From CAYQDF01 sp964416175 (GTDB lineage: Bacteria > Chloroflexota > Anaerolineae > Anaerolineales > UBA4823), in assembly GCA_964416175.1 (NCBI GenBank), contig CAYQDF010000004.1, forward strand, positions 1-64,000: a DNA stretch of 64,000 bases. The letters are read 5' to 3'. This document shows, piece after piece, positions 52,927 to 61,738 of the stretch. How positions within the stretch are numbered: position 1 is the first letter of the stretch; each line of letters starts with the position of its first letter. Position numbers and translations under genes: made by a program. The notes under the pieces are model-generated. The model was not told where the DNA came from. It saw only the letters and a list, made by a program, of their open reading frames with translations, and made no database searches.

Positions 52927-54338
52927 CACCCCCCTCCCTGGGCGAACGGCGGCGGTCCGCTCTGCTCGAATTCGACCGGCGGGTTGAGCACGACCTGGGC
53001 GCCCTCCTGGATTTCTCCGGTAAGGACCTGGCTGTAAACGTCCGAGGAGGCGCCGAGCGAGATCTCGACCGGTTCCGGGACCCCGGAATCCAGCAAGTAA
53101 ACGACGCGCCTGCCGTCCCGGATGCGAACTGCGCGGTTGGGGATGAGCAAGACGTTCTCCAGCTCGTCCACGATAATGTTGACAGCAGCCGTCATCCCCG
53201 GCTTGACCTGCTCGTCTGCGTCGGTCAGCTCAACGGTGACGGCGAAATCCACCACGTCTTGCTGGGACGCCCCAACCAGGGCAACTTCGGTGACCCGACC
53301 GTGATATTCCCTCGCCGGGATAGCGTCGAAAGTCAGGATCACATCTTGCCCGATGTGCACCCGGTTGATGTCGACTTCCGAGACCATGACGTCGATCAAC
53401 AGATGGCTCAAATCATCCAGCCTGAAAGCAGCTCCGCCCGGAGAGACCTGGTCGCCGGGTCTGACATGGACCTCTGTGATGGTGCCTGCGAAGGGTGCAG
53501 TGATTTGCTTGAGATTGACGGTAGCCTGGGCCGCGGCAACGCGTGCCTCCGCTGCTGCGATGTCATCAGGATCAGGCCCGTCGAGGAGGTCCTGGTATGC
53601 CTCTTGAGCGTCGTTCAGTTGAGCCTGCGCCAGGGCCAGGTCGGCTTCGGCCAGAGCCAGGTCGATTTCATTGGCAGTACCCAACAGGTTGTTCAACCGG
53701 ATTTCAGCCTGATCATATTCTTTTTGGGCCTGGGCGAGCTTGCTTAACAGAGCGGCCCGGATCAGGTTGTCTTCTGGTTTGTTCTCATATGGCTGGAAGT
53801 CCTCCTGCGCCTTGTCGAGCTTGTTGCGGGCGAGCACCAGGTTGGCGCGCGCCTGGTCGATATCCGCCTGGGAGGAAGAGGTTTTCAGGTTTCTGACGTA
53901 CCGCTCCAGGTCACGCACTTGCTCCTGAGCGCTGGCGATCGCCTGTTCTGCCTGGCTGATAGCCAGCTCCGTGGGAGGTTCGCGCAATTTTTCCAGCTCA
54001 TTCTGGGCGGTGACCAGGTCAGCTGCCGCCAGGATGATGTTCTGGGAGAGGGAAGTATCTTTCAGCTCTGCGAGCCTCTCGTCTATTGACACCGCTTCGC
54101 CAACTTCCACAAACACGCCCTCGACCGTTCCGGAAGTCTGCCAGGTGAGCACGGCGGTCTGGTTGGCCCGGACAGTGCCGGTGGCGCCGACGGTGGCTAC
54201 CAGGTTTCCGCGCCGGACAGTCTCCGTCTGTAAATTGCTGATCGCCTGCGCGCGGCGCGTTGCCTGAAAGCGACTGTACGCAAACCAGCCAGCAGCAGCC
54301 AGCGCAAGAATTACGAGAATGGTTACTACTCTCCGCAT
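52926..54338 (-). CDS. MacA/HlyD-type efflux adaptor
   Basis: A 470-residue membrane-fusion protein with one N-terminal membrane helix, a lipoyl-like half (GATGTVRANQTAVLTWQTSG), a long coiled-coil hairpin (about residues 110-260), the second lipoyl half (ITAPFAGTITEVHVRPGDQV) and a beta-barrel. It is the first gene of the three-gene efflux operon. In a cell without an outer membrane such adaptors work with the permease alone. Confidence 0.85.
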   Translation of the reverse strand: MRRVVTILVILALAAAGWFAYSRFQATRRAQAISNLQTETVRRGNLVATVGATGTVRANQTAVLTWQTSGTVEGVFVEVGEAVSIDERLAELKDTSLSQNIILAAADLVTAQNELEKLREPPTELAISQAEQAIASAQEQVRDLERYVRNLKTSSSQADIDQARANLVLARNKLDKAQEDFQPYENKPEDNLIRAALLSKLAQAQKEYDQAEIRLNNLLGTANEIDLALAEADLALAQAQLNDAQEAYQDLLDGPDPDDIAAAEARVAAAQATVNLKQITAPFAGTITEVHVRPGDQVSPGGAAFRLDDLSHLLIDVMVSEVDINRVHIGQDVILTFDAIPAREYHGRVTEVALVGASQQDVVDFAVTVELTDADEQVKPGMTAAVNIIVDELENVLLIPNRAVRIRDGRRVVYLLDSGVPEPVEISLGASSDVYSQVLTGEIQEGAQVVLNPPVEFEQSGPPPFAQGGG

Positions 54339-54489
54339 TGACCGTTACCCTCCAGATAATTTTGCCCAAGTGGAATCCCAATACTTGTTACTTTTAGAAC
54401 TTTTATTGTAACTTATGGGATGCTCCCAGAAAATTCGTGTTTATACATATTTCCTGCACATCAAGAATAAACACCGCATGAATGCTTAA

Positions 54490-54505
54490 TGTGACAATCT
54501 CCACA
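54490..54505. promoter_or_regulatory. Imperfect CRP-like site
   Basis: TGTGA-N6-CCACA, one base off the CRP/FNR-family consensus TGTGA-N6-TCACA. It is 67 bases upstream of the perfect copy. Confidence 0.45.
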
Positions 54506-54571
54506 TCGCTCGTTCAGGACACGAAATGAGCTCCCCAAGGACTGAAAAACCGGGCTGGGGCAGATTATTCT

Positions 54572-54587
54572 TGTGACGATCGTCACA
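54572..54587. promoter_or_regulatory. Perfect CRP-like palindrome
   Basis: TGTGACGATCGTCACA is fully symmetric and matches TGTGA-N6-TCACA. It lies about 95 bases upstream of the GltD-like genes in the 340-base divergent spacer shared with the efflux operon. A CRP/FNR-family regulator is the likely ligand. Confidence 0.7.
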
Positions 54588-54680
54588 GAAAGGGGTGACA
54601 TCCGCGACTGAAACCGAACCAGTATTGTCGTTATTATCATTATTGGCTGTCCTCATCGCCAGATTCCCAGGAGGTCATCA

Positions 54681-56135
54681 ATGCCTTTCATCTCCAGCGA
54701 GTATCTAGCCATTGATCGGAAATCTCGCGCACGCATGCCATCCCTGGATGTCCCGACTCGTCCGGTCCCGGAACGGCTGTGTGATTTTAACGATGTCGTC
54801 TTACCAATGACGCCAGAACAGGCCATGCTTGAGGCATCGCGGTGCATCCACTGCCCGGACCCGGCGCCCTGCGTCGAAGCCTGCCCTGCCCACAACGATA
54901 TCCCCTCGGCAATGTGGTTGATCGAACAAGGAGAATTCCTGGAGGCGGCGAAGATCTACCGCCAGACCAGCTCCATGCCTGAAATCTGCGGCAGGGTCTG
55001 CCCGCAAGAGCAGCTGTGCCAGGGTTCTTGTTCCCATCAAAAGATCCATCGGGCAGTGCTCACCGGCCCCCTGGAAGCATTCGTAGCCTGCTATGAGCGC
55101 GAGACGGTCGGCGTCGAGGTCCCGGTCGGCAGGCCGACGGGAAGAAAGGTGGCGATTGTGGGCGCTGGCCCGGCCGGGCTGGCCTGCGCGGAACAGCTCG
55201 TCCGGCTCGGTCATTTGGTGACCATCTTCGACGCCAAACCCGCGCCGGGCGGACTGCTGACCTACGGCATCCCAAATTTCAAGCTCCCAAAAGAAGTCGT
55301 ATTTGATCGCTGCGGAGATCTGCAAAGAGCTGGCGTCACATTTGTCCATAATTGTTACATCGGTAAGGACAGGACCATAGACGACCTTTTCGCTGAGGGG
55401 TTCGAAGCGGTTTTTGTGGGCGTCGGTGTTGGCGTCGACGCTCGAATGGATGTTCCCGGTGAAGACCTGCCGGGGGTGATGAAAGCCACCGAATTCCTGA
55501 TCCGCTGCAGCCTGGAAAAGGAAGAGCTCCTGCCTCCCGACTTGCGCGGCCGCCCCGAGGTGGGCGAGAGAGTCGTTGTGATCGGAGGCGGCGACACGGC
55601 CTCGGATTGTCTGCGGTCAGCGCTGCGCCTGGGAGCCCGGGAGGTCACCTGTCTCTATCGCCGGACAGAAAAAGAGATGCCCGGTGGGCGCCACGACCGC
55701 GAACTGGCTGTGGAGGAGGGCGCCCGGTATGAATTCCTGACCCAGCCGGTGCGCTTCATCGCCGGGAAGACTGGTCGGCTCGAACAGGTCGAATGCATCC
55801 GGATGGAGCTGGGAGAGCCGGATAAGTCGGGGCGGCGCCGCCCTGTGCCGATCGAAGGTTCCAACTTTTTCGTCAAGGCCGATACTGCCGTCCTCGCCCT
55901 CGGTTATTGGCCAGACCCTGTCATCGGTGAGACGACCCCCGACCTCGAGACTCGCGATTGGGGCCTGATTGTCGCTGACCAGAAGACCGGGCGGACCAGC
56001 CGCCCGGGGGTATTCGCTGGCGGCGATGCCGTCACTGGACCCGGCCTGGTTGTGACGGCCATGGTCGCCGGGAGAAAAGCCGCGAAATCGATCGACGCCT
56101 ATCTTCAGGCGAAGAGCCTAACGCAAAAGTGGTAA
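54681..56135 (+). CDS. GltD-like NAD(P)-binding flavoprotein, first copy
   Basis: A 484-residue protein like the glutamate synthase small subunit and related NfnB-type oxidoreductases. N-terminal cysteines for two [4Fe-4S] clusters lie in CIHCPDPAPCVEACPA and CGRVCPQEQLCQGSC. The FAD motif is GAGPAGLACAEQL and the NADPH motif GGGDTASDCLRSAL. It transfers electrons between NAD(P)H and an unknown partner. No large subunit (gltB) is nearby. A GGAGG site precedes the ATG. It shares a one-base stop/start overlap with the next, similar gene. Confidence 0.82.
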   Translation: MPFISSEYLAIDRKSRARMPSLDVPTRPVPERLCDFNDVVLPMTPEQAMLEASRCIHCPDPAPCVEACPAHNDIPSAMWLIEQGEFLEAAKIYRQTSSMPEICGRVCPQEQLCQGSCSHQKIHRAVLTGPLEAFVACYERETVGVEVPVGRPTGRKVAIVGAGPAGLACAEQLVRLGHLVTIFDAKPAPGGLLTYGIPNFKLPKEVVFDRCGDLQRAGVTFVHNCYIGKDRTIDDLFAEGFEAVFVGVGVGVDARMDVPGEDLPGVMKATEFLIRCSLEKEELLPPDLRGRPEVGERVVVIGGGDTASDCLRSALRLGAREVTCLYRRTEKEMPGGRHDRELAVEEGARYEFLTQPVRFIAGKTGRLEQVECIRMELGEPDKSGRRRPVPIEGSNFFVKADTAVLALGYWPDPVIGETTPDLETRDWGLIVADQKTGRTSRPGVFAGGDAVTGPGLVVTAMVAGRKAAKSIDAYLQAKSLTQKW

Positions 56136-57595
56136 TGTCCAACCAGATCGCCGTGCCGGATATCAAGATGCCTGAGGCGAGCCGACCCTTCGGGGGCATT
56201 GATCGCAAGGCTCGCATGCAGCTGAAAGGAAGCGGACTTCGGATGCGCCCGGCGAAAGTACGCGTGAAGGACTTCGACGAGGTCATCATCCCCTTCACGC
56301 CTGAAGAGGCGGTCGCGGAAGCCGCGCGCTGCCTGCACTGCCCCGATCCCGCTCCCTGCCAGAAAGCCTGCCCCGCCCATAATGATATTTCCCTGGCGCT
56401 GTGGCTGATCGAGCAGGGGAAGTTCCTGGATGCTGCCCAGGTTTACCGCCAGACCAGCTCGATGCCGGAGATCTGCGGGCGGGTCTGCCCGCACGAGAAG
56501 CTCTGCCAGGGCACCTGCCCACGGAATAAGCGGGGCGACCCAGTGCTGACCAGCGCGCTGGAAGTCTTTGCCGCGGACTTCGAACGGAGGCACCGGGGGG
56601 TCTCCATACCCGTCGGCGAATCGACCGGTAAGAAAGTCGCCATTGTCGGCGGCGGACCGGCGGGGCTGGCCTGCGCTGAGCAGCTGGTGCGCCGCGGCCA
56701 CTGGGTGACGATCTTCGACGCCAAGCCCATCCCCGGTGGCCTGCTGGTCTACGGCATCCCAAGTTTCAAGCTTCCCAAGCAAGTCTTCATGGAGCTGTGG
56801 CTGGACCTGGTGGAAGCCGGGGTGGACTTCGTCGGGAACATGTACATCGGCCGAACGAAGAAAATTAACGACCTGTTCCACGAAGGGTTCGATGCCGTTT
56901 TTATCGGCACCGGCACCGGTCGGGACCTGCCGATGGGTGTCATGGGCGAAGACCTTCCAGGAGTCTATAAAGGCACCGAATTCCTGATCCGGGCAAACAC
57001 CTCCCTGGAGCTGCTTCCGCCAGAGATGAAGGGTCTACCAGAAGTTGGACGCCGAGTTGTGGTGATCGGCGGCGGGGACACCGCTTCGGACTGCCTGCGC
57101 ACGGCGTTGCGGATGGGCGCAGAAGAAGTGGTCTGCCTCTACCGGCGGACCGAGAAAGAAATGCCCGGCGGGGAACATGACCGCCAGCTGGCGCGCGAAG
57201 AAGGCGCACAATTCCAGTTCCTCACCCAACCCGTGCGCTTCCTCCCGGGTCCAGACGGGCGGCTCGCTCAGATCGAATGCGTCCGGATGGAGATGGGGGA
57301 ACCTGATGACAAAGGGCGGCGGCGCCCGATCCCCATCGAGGGGTCTAATTTCCATGTGCCGGCCGACACAGCCATACTCGCCCTCGGCTACCAGCCCGAC
57401 CCGATCATCAGCGCCACCACCCCAGGGCTGCAGACCCATAAGTGGGGGCTGATCCTCACCGACCGCGAGACGGGCACCACCAGCCGGATGGGGATCTTCG
57501 CCGGCGGCGACGTGACTACCGGCCCAGACCTGGTAGTCACCGCCATGGTAGCCGGGCGGAAAGCCGCTTCGACCATCGACGCGTATCTATATTGA
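56135..57595 (+). CDS. GltD-like NAD(P)-binding flavoprotein, second copy
   Basis: A 486-residue paralogue of the upstream gene with the same cluster motifs (CLHCPDPAPCQKACPA, CGRVCPHEKLCQGTC), FAD motif GGGPAGLACAEQL and NADPH motif GGGDTASDCLRTAL. The ATG at 56135 overlaps the upstream stop (TAATG). The two proteins differ most around the segment before PGVMKATEF/PGVYKGTEF. Tandem duplication and kept overlap suggest a heteromer. Partner unknown. Confidence 0.82.
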   Translation: MSNQIAVPDIKMPEASRPFGGIDRKARMQLKGSGLRMRPAKVRVKDFDEVIIPFTPEEAVAEAARCLHCPDPAPCQKACPAHNDISLALWLIEQGKFLDAAQVYRQTSSMPEICGRVCPHEKLCQGTCPRNKRGDPVLTSALEVFAADFERRHRGVSIPVGESTGKKVAIVGGGPAGLACAEQLVRRGHWVTIFDAKPIPGGLLVYGIPSFKLPKQVFMELWLDLVEAGVDFVGNMYIGRTKKINDLFHEGFDAVFIGTGTGRDLPMGVMGEDLPGVYKGTEFLIRANTSLELLPPEMKGLPEVGRRVVVIGGGDTASDCLRTALRMGAEEVVCLYRRTEKEMPGGEHDRQLAREEGAQFQFLTQPVRFLPGPDGRLAQIECVRMEMGEPDDKGRRRPIPIEGSNFHVPADTAILALGYQPDPIISATTPGLQTHKWGLILTDRETGTTSRMGIFAGGDVTTGPDLVVTAMVAGRKAASTIDAYLY

Positions 57596-57630
57596 GATAA
57601 AGTATAATTAGAAGCCATCTTAAAAATAAT

Positions 57631-57739
57631 AGGAGGGTGGTGTTTTGCAACGGCCCCGCAGCTGCAAAACACCACAACTACCCATTTTTGAGATAACCTC
57701 TAATAAAATCATGTGCGCCTGGCGCGCACATCTTTTTTG
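57631..57739 (+). ncRNA. Structured leader/sRNA with terminator before gyrA
   Basis: A TATAAT at 57603-57608 precedes a 13-bp stem (57637-57649 with 57663-57675) and a terminator hairpin ATGTGCGC/GCGCACAT with CTTTTTT (57711-57739). It would form a roughly 120-base RNA. It may be the 3' end of the GltD operon or a separate small RNA. No known family is recognised. Confidence 0.4.
57711..57739 (+). terminator. Rho-independent terminator
   Basis: ATGTGCGC (57711-57718) pairs with GCGCACAT (57724-57731), five-base loop CTGGC, followed by CTTTTTTG. It separates the GltD-like genes from gyrA. Confidence 0.85.
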
Positions 57740-57827
57740 TCGTCCTCCTCACCGGGCTGGGTTCTGATTAACAGCCCTTTTTAATCTATCGTCCTGAATT
57801 TTCTTTTCGAGATAGTGAAAGGTATTA

Positions 57828-60305
57828 ATGGACATCGGTACCATACAACATGTAGATATCGACGAACAAATGCGGGCGGCCTACCTGGACTACGCCATGA
57901 GCGTGATCGTGGCGCGCGCCCTGCCCGATGCCCGGGATGGGCTGAAACCCGTGCACAGACGAATCCTCTACGCCATGCACGACATGGGCATCCGCTCCAA
58001 CACTCCCTACCGCAAGTCTGCGCGCATCGTTGGGGAGGTGCTGGGCAAGTACCATCCCCACGGCGACGCAGCTGTGTACGATGCAATGGCGCGCATGGCC
58101 CAGGATTTCTCGATGCGCTATCCGCTCGTGGACGGGCAGGGCAACTTTGGCTCGATCGACGGCGATGCCCCGGCAGCCATGCGCTACACCGAAGCGCGCC
58201 TGGAGCGCCTGGCAGAAGAACTGCTGGTCGACATCGACCAGGACACGGTGAATTTCACAGGTAATTTTGACGGTTCGCTGGAAGAGCCGGCGGTCCTCCC
58301 CGCCCGCCTGCCGAACTTCCTCCTGAACGGTTCTTCCGGGATCGCGGTTGGCATGGCGACCAATGTCCCGCCGCACAACCTGCAGGAGCTGGCCGCCGCC
58401 CTGATTTATCTGATTGACCGCTTCGACGAGCTGGATGAGGTATCGGTGGAAGATCTCCTCCGGCTGCTCCCCGGACCGGATTTTCCAACCGGAGGGGTGA
58501 TCGTCGGCGACGAGGGCATCCGCCAGATGTACAGCACCGGGCGGGGGCGCATCGTCGTGCGCGGCCTGGCCCACATCGAGGAAATGGCTGGAGGACGCCA
58601 CAGGATCGTGATCACGGAAATCCCATTCCAGCTCAACAAGTCCACCCTGCTTGAGCGCATCGCTGAGCTGGCCCGTGAAGGCAGATTGGAGGACGTCGCC
58701 GACCTGCGCGATGAATCCGACCGGCGCGGGATGAGCATCATCGTCGAGCTCAAGCGCAGCGCGCAGCCGCGCAAAGTGCTGAACCAGCTCTACAAGTACA
58801 CACCTCTCCAATCCACTTTCGGCGCCCAGCTGCTGGCGCTGGTGGAAGGCGAGCCCCGCCTGCTGTCCCTGAAACGCGCGCTCCAGCTCTTCCTGGAACA
58901 CCGCCAGGAGGTGATCACGCGCCGTTCCAGGTTCCAGCTGGGGAAGGCGCGCGCCCGGGCGCATATCCTGGAGGGGCTGCTGATCGCCCTGGCCCACCTT
59001 GACGAGGTGATCCAGACGATCCGGCAGTCGCCGGACGCCGAAGTGGCCCGCGTCCGCCTGATGGAACGGTTCTCCCTGACCGAGGCCCAGGCAACCGCCA
59101 TCCTGGACATGCAGCTCCGCCGCCTGGCAGCTCTGGAGAGGCAAAAAATCGAAGATGAGCAGCGCCAGGTGCTGGATCGCATCGCCTACCTGGAAGACCT
59201 CCTCGCCCATCCGAAGAAAATCCTCGCGGTGATCAAGGACGACCTCGCAGAAGTCGCCGAGACGTACGGCGACCAGCGGCGCACACACATTGCCGCCGAA
59301 GCCAGAGAGGATTTCAGCGACGAAGACCTGGTATCGGATGAAGCGGTCCTGATCAGCATCACCCAGCGCGGCTACATCAAGCGCGTCGCAGCCAGGGCTA
59401 TCCGCGCCCAGGGTCGCGGGGGAAGGGGGGTGACCGGCCATGCCACGAAGGAAGAAGACGAAGTGCTGTTCCTCTTCCCGGCGCGCACGCTGGATACGAT
59501 CTTGTTCTTTTCAGATCGAGGGAAGGTGTATTCCGAAAAAGCTTACCAGATCCCGGATGCCGACCGGGCAGGCAAGGGTATCCCGATCGTCAATGTCCTG
59601 TCTCTGAATGCTGGGGAGACGATCACGGCTGCGGTGGCTGTTCCAAGGTTTGCAACCGCAGCATACACCGTGATGGCGACCCGCAGAGGCAGGATCAAGC
59701 GCATGGCGCTCACCGAATTCGCCGCGGTGCGCCCCTCCGGGCTGATCGCGATCACCCTGGACGACGGCGACGAACTGGGTTGGGTGCGCCTGACGAGCGG
59801 GACGAGCGAGGTCATTTTGGTCACCGAAAATGGGCAGGCCCTGCGCTTTTCCGAAAGCAATGTGCGCTCTATGGGTCGCAGCGCGGCGGGGGTGACCGGT
59901 ATCAAGCTGGGGGCTACGGACCTGGTGGCAAGCATGGAAGTGGTCGAACCGGGCGGCGACCTGCTGGTGGTTACCGAGATGGGCTACGGAAAGCGGACTC
60001 CGCTGGACGACTACCCGGTTAAAGGCAGGGCTACCGGAGGCGTGGCGACCATCAATAAGAACGCCCTCAAGCACATCGGGAAGATCTCAGCCGCGCGGGT
60101 GGTGCAAGAAGCAGATGATTTGACGATCATCTCCACCAATGGGCTGGTGCTGCGCACGCAGGTCAGGGATATTTCGCGAGCGGGGAGGGCAACGCGCGGC
60201 GTGCGGTTGATCGATCTCCAGAAAGGGGACAGCGTCGCTTCCCTCGCCCGCATTGCAGACTCTGACCTCAGGCAGGTGGGGGCGAGCGAGGATGTAGGCA
60301 AGTAG
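57828..60305 (+). CDS. gyrA: DNA gyrase subunit A
   Basis: An 825-residue type II topoisomerase subunit. The catalytic Tyr120 lies in AMRYTEARL. The C-terminal domain carries a GyrA box (QGRGGRG), which marks gyrase and not topoisomerase IV. In the quinolone region, HPHGDAAVYD has Ala81 where E. coli has Ser83; Asp85 matches Asp87. No gyrB is nearby. ATG at 57828 follows GAAAGG. Confidence 0.95.
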   Translation: MDIGTIQHVDIDEQMRAAYLDYAMSVIVARALPDARDGLKPVHRRILYAMHDMGIRSNTPYRKSARIVGEVLGKYHPHGDAAVYDAMARMAQDFSMRYPLVDGQGNFGSIDGDAPAAMRYTEARLERLAEELLVDIDQDTVNFTGNFDGSLEEPAVLPARLPNFLLNGSSGIAVGMATNVPPHNLQELAAALIYLIDRFDELDEVSVEDLLRLLPGPDFPTGGVIVGDEGIRQMYSTGRGRIVVRGLAHIEEMAGGRHRIVITEIPFQLNKSTLLERIAELAREGRLEDVADLRDESDRRGMSIIVELKRSAQPRKVLNQLYKYTPLQSTFGAQLLALVEGEPRLLSLKRALQLFLEHRQEVITRRSRFQLGKARARAHILEGLLIALAHLDEVIQTIRQSPDAEVARVRLMERFSLTEAQATAILDMQLRRLAALERQKIEDEQRQVLDRIAYLEDLLAHPKKILAVIKDDLAEVAETYGDQRRTHIAAEAREDFSDEDLVSDEAVLISITQRGYIKRVAARAIRAQGRGGRGVTGHATKEEDEVLFLFPARTLDTILFFSDRGKVYSEKAYQIPDADRAGKGIPIVNVLSLNAGETITAAVAVPRFATAAYTVMATRRGRIKRMALTEFAAVRPSGLIAITLDDGDELGWVRLTSGTSEVILVTENGQALRFSESNVRSMGRSAAGVTGIKLGATDLVASMEVVEPGGDLLVVTEMGYGKRTPLDDYPVKGRATGGVATINKNALKHIGKISAARVVQEADDLTIISTNGLVLRTQVRDISRAGRATRGVRLIDLQKGDSVASLARIADSDLRQVGASEDVGK

Positions 60306-60384
60306 ATGCGGACGGAAGCCGGAGGTCGAACTGCCTCCGTCAACCTTCCATAGCCTACCCTGAGCTTGTCGCAGGATCCTCTGT

Positions 60385-60609
60385 CTAAAAGACCGGCGGG
60401 ACGACCTTCTCCATCACCAGGAGGGTCAGCGCTCCAAGGAAGCAGGTCATCAATAAGAGCATGAGGGCGATCACAAAGCGCTGGGGCGCGGTCATGCCCA
60501 AAAAACGCTGGGGCGGGCGGCGGACTGGTTTGACTTCTTCGTAGACCTCCTCAACCTCTTCTTCAATGAAAGGGGAGGTGCTGGCCTGTTCGCGGAATTC
60601 GTCTAACAT
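60385..60609 (-). CDS. Small single-helix membrane protein
   Basis: A 74-residue protein with an acidic N-terminus (EEEVEEVYEEV), a basic proline-rich patch and one C-terminal membrane helix (FVIALMLLLMTCFLGALTLLV). No family recognised. It lies between gyrA and birA and may be co-transcribed with birA. Confidence 0.5.
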   Translation of the reverse strand: MLDEFREQASTSPFIEEEVEEVYEEVKPVRRPPQRFLGMTAPQRFVIALMLLLMTCFLGALTLLVMEKVVPPVF

Positions 60610-60650
60610 CGTGTGTCTCCGGCTTGCTCTCTTCGCTTTTTTTTAACGTT

Positions 60651-61490
60651 TTACTCCCAATTCTCCTGGTTGTCAACGCCTGCCGGGCGCAGGTGGACAT
60701 CACCAGCCTGGATGCGCATCAATGCTCCAGTTGGGAGTCTCAGGCGCAGCGCTCCATCCTCTTCCAGGCCGAGCAGTTCCCCTTCGAGAGCTGCCCCGCC
60801 CTCCCGGAACACTCGCACTGGCTGCCCTCGGTAGGCCAGGCGCGCCTCCCAGGTTCGGAGAAATTCCGGACCTTCCAATCTCTGCAGCCAATCCAGTAGC
60901 GATCCGATCACAGCGTGCAGCAAGGCCCAACGATCGACGCTTCTGCCGAGAGCGGCTTCGACGCTCGTGGCTGGAAAGAGCAGCTCCCCCGCTGGCGGCT
61001 CCGATTCCCGTGCAACATTGATGCCAATCCCCAGGACGGCAGCGGACAGCTCCTGGCCCAGCCAGACAGCTTCGACCAGCACTCCGGACAGCTTTCGCCC
61101 CCCCACCAGGACGTCATTAGGCCACTTGATCTTCGCCTCCAGACCAAAGACCCTCTCCAGGGCGGTCGACACCGCGAGCGCTCCTACGGCTGTCAGGCGG
61201 GTGAAAACGCTGCTGACACAAAATCGAACCTGCCGGCCATCCGCGAACGGAAGGCGGTCCGGGCGCAGTACCAAGCTGAAAGCCAAAGCGCTGCCAGGTG
61301 GGGTGACCCAGCGCCGCTTGGAGCGACCTCGCCCGGCGGTCTGCGCGTCGGCAATCACGAGAGCCAGGTGCGGCGCTCCACTGCAAGCCAGGCGCAATGC
61401 TTCCGTGTTGGTTGAACCGATTGAATTAAAGTAGTGCAGGGGTCCAAGGGGCAGGTCCGCAAGGAGATCTTCAAGCGAATGTCGGACCAT
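60651..61490 (-). CDS. birA: Biotin-[acetyl-CoA-carboxylase] ligase
   Basis: A 279-residue biotin protein ligase without the N-terminal DNA-binding domain, so it is not a repressor. Motifs are STNTEAL, the biotinyl-AMP loop GRGRSKRRW and KWPNDVLVGGRKLSGVL. It attaches biotin to carboxylase carrier domains. It is divergent from rpsB. Confidence 0.92.
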   Translation of the reverse strand: MVRHSLEDLLADLPLGPLHYFNSIGSTNTEALRLACSGAPHLALVIADAQTAGRGRSKRRWVTPPGSALAFSLVLRPDRLPFADGRQVRFCVSSVFTRLTAVGALAVSTALERVFGLEAKIKWPNDVLVGGRKLSGVLVEAVWLGQELSAAVLGIGINVARESEPPAGELLFPATSVEAALGRSVDRWALLHAVIGSLLDWLQRLEGPEFLRTWEARLAYRGQPVRVFREGGAALEGELLGLEEDGALRLRLPTGALMRIQAGDVHLRPAGVDNQENWE

Positions 61491-61559
61491 AATTCAATTA
61501 TAACCCTTCTCTCCTGCCTGATTTCTGTAGAACGCGACTGTTGTCCGTTACATTCTTTT

Positions 61560-61588
61560 TTGCGCTAACTCTGATTTTATGATATACT
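61560..61588 (+). promoter_or_regulatory. Promoter of the rpsB operon
   Basis: TTGCGC (61560-61565), 17-base spacer and TATACT (61583-61588), with TG before the -10 box. The transcript should start near 61595, directly at the leader hairpin. Confidence 0.7.
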
Positions 61589-61595
61589 CGCCACG

Positions 61596-61614
61596 CTCCC
61601 GCCAGCGGCGGGAG
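61596..61614 (+). promoter_or_regulatory. rpsB leader hairpin
   Basis: CTCCCGCC pairs with GGCGGGAG around AGC, right at the predicted 5' end. A second GC-rich stem (GCCCGG/CCGGGC, about 61660-61700) follows. These may form an S2 autoregulatory leader; the match to a known motif is not tested. Confidence 0.4.
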
Positions 61615-61738
61615 AACTTCTGCCCCACGTGGTCAGATTCCATCTCACACGCCTCCTGACTCGCCCGGGTGTGCCGCCAAAGGCCGGTGCCGGGCGGGGA
61701 CGAGGGAGGCGGAGGACAAACAAAGGAGTTCCCTGATT

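Noticed and set aside
57645..57767. 40-codon frame from TTG with an AGGAGG upstream
   Set aside because: It passes through a 13-bp stem and a strong terminator, so RNA structure is the better explanation.
57825..59441. 538-codon open frame opposite gyrA
   Set aside because: Mirror of a highly conserved gene; composition artefact.
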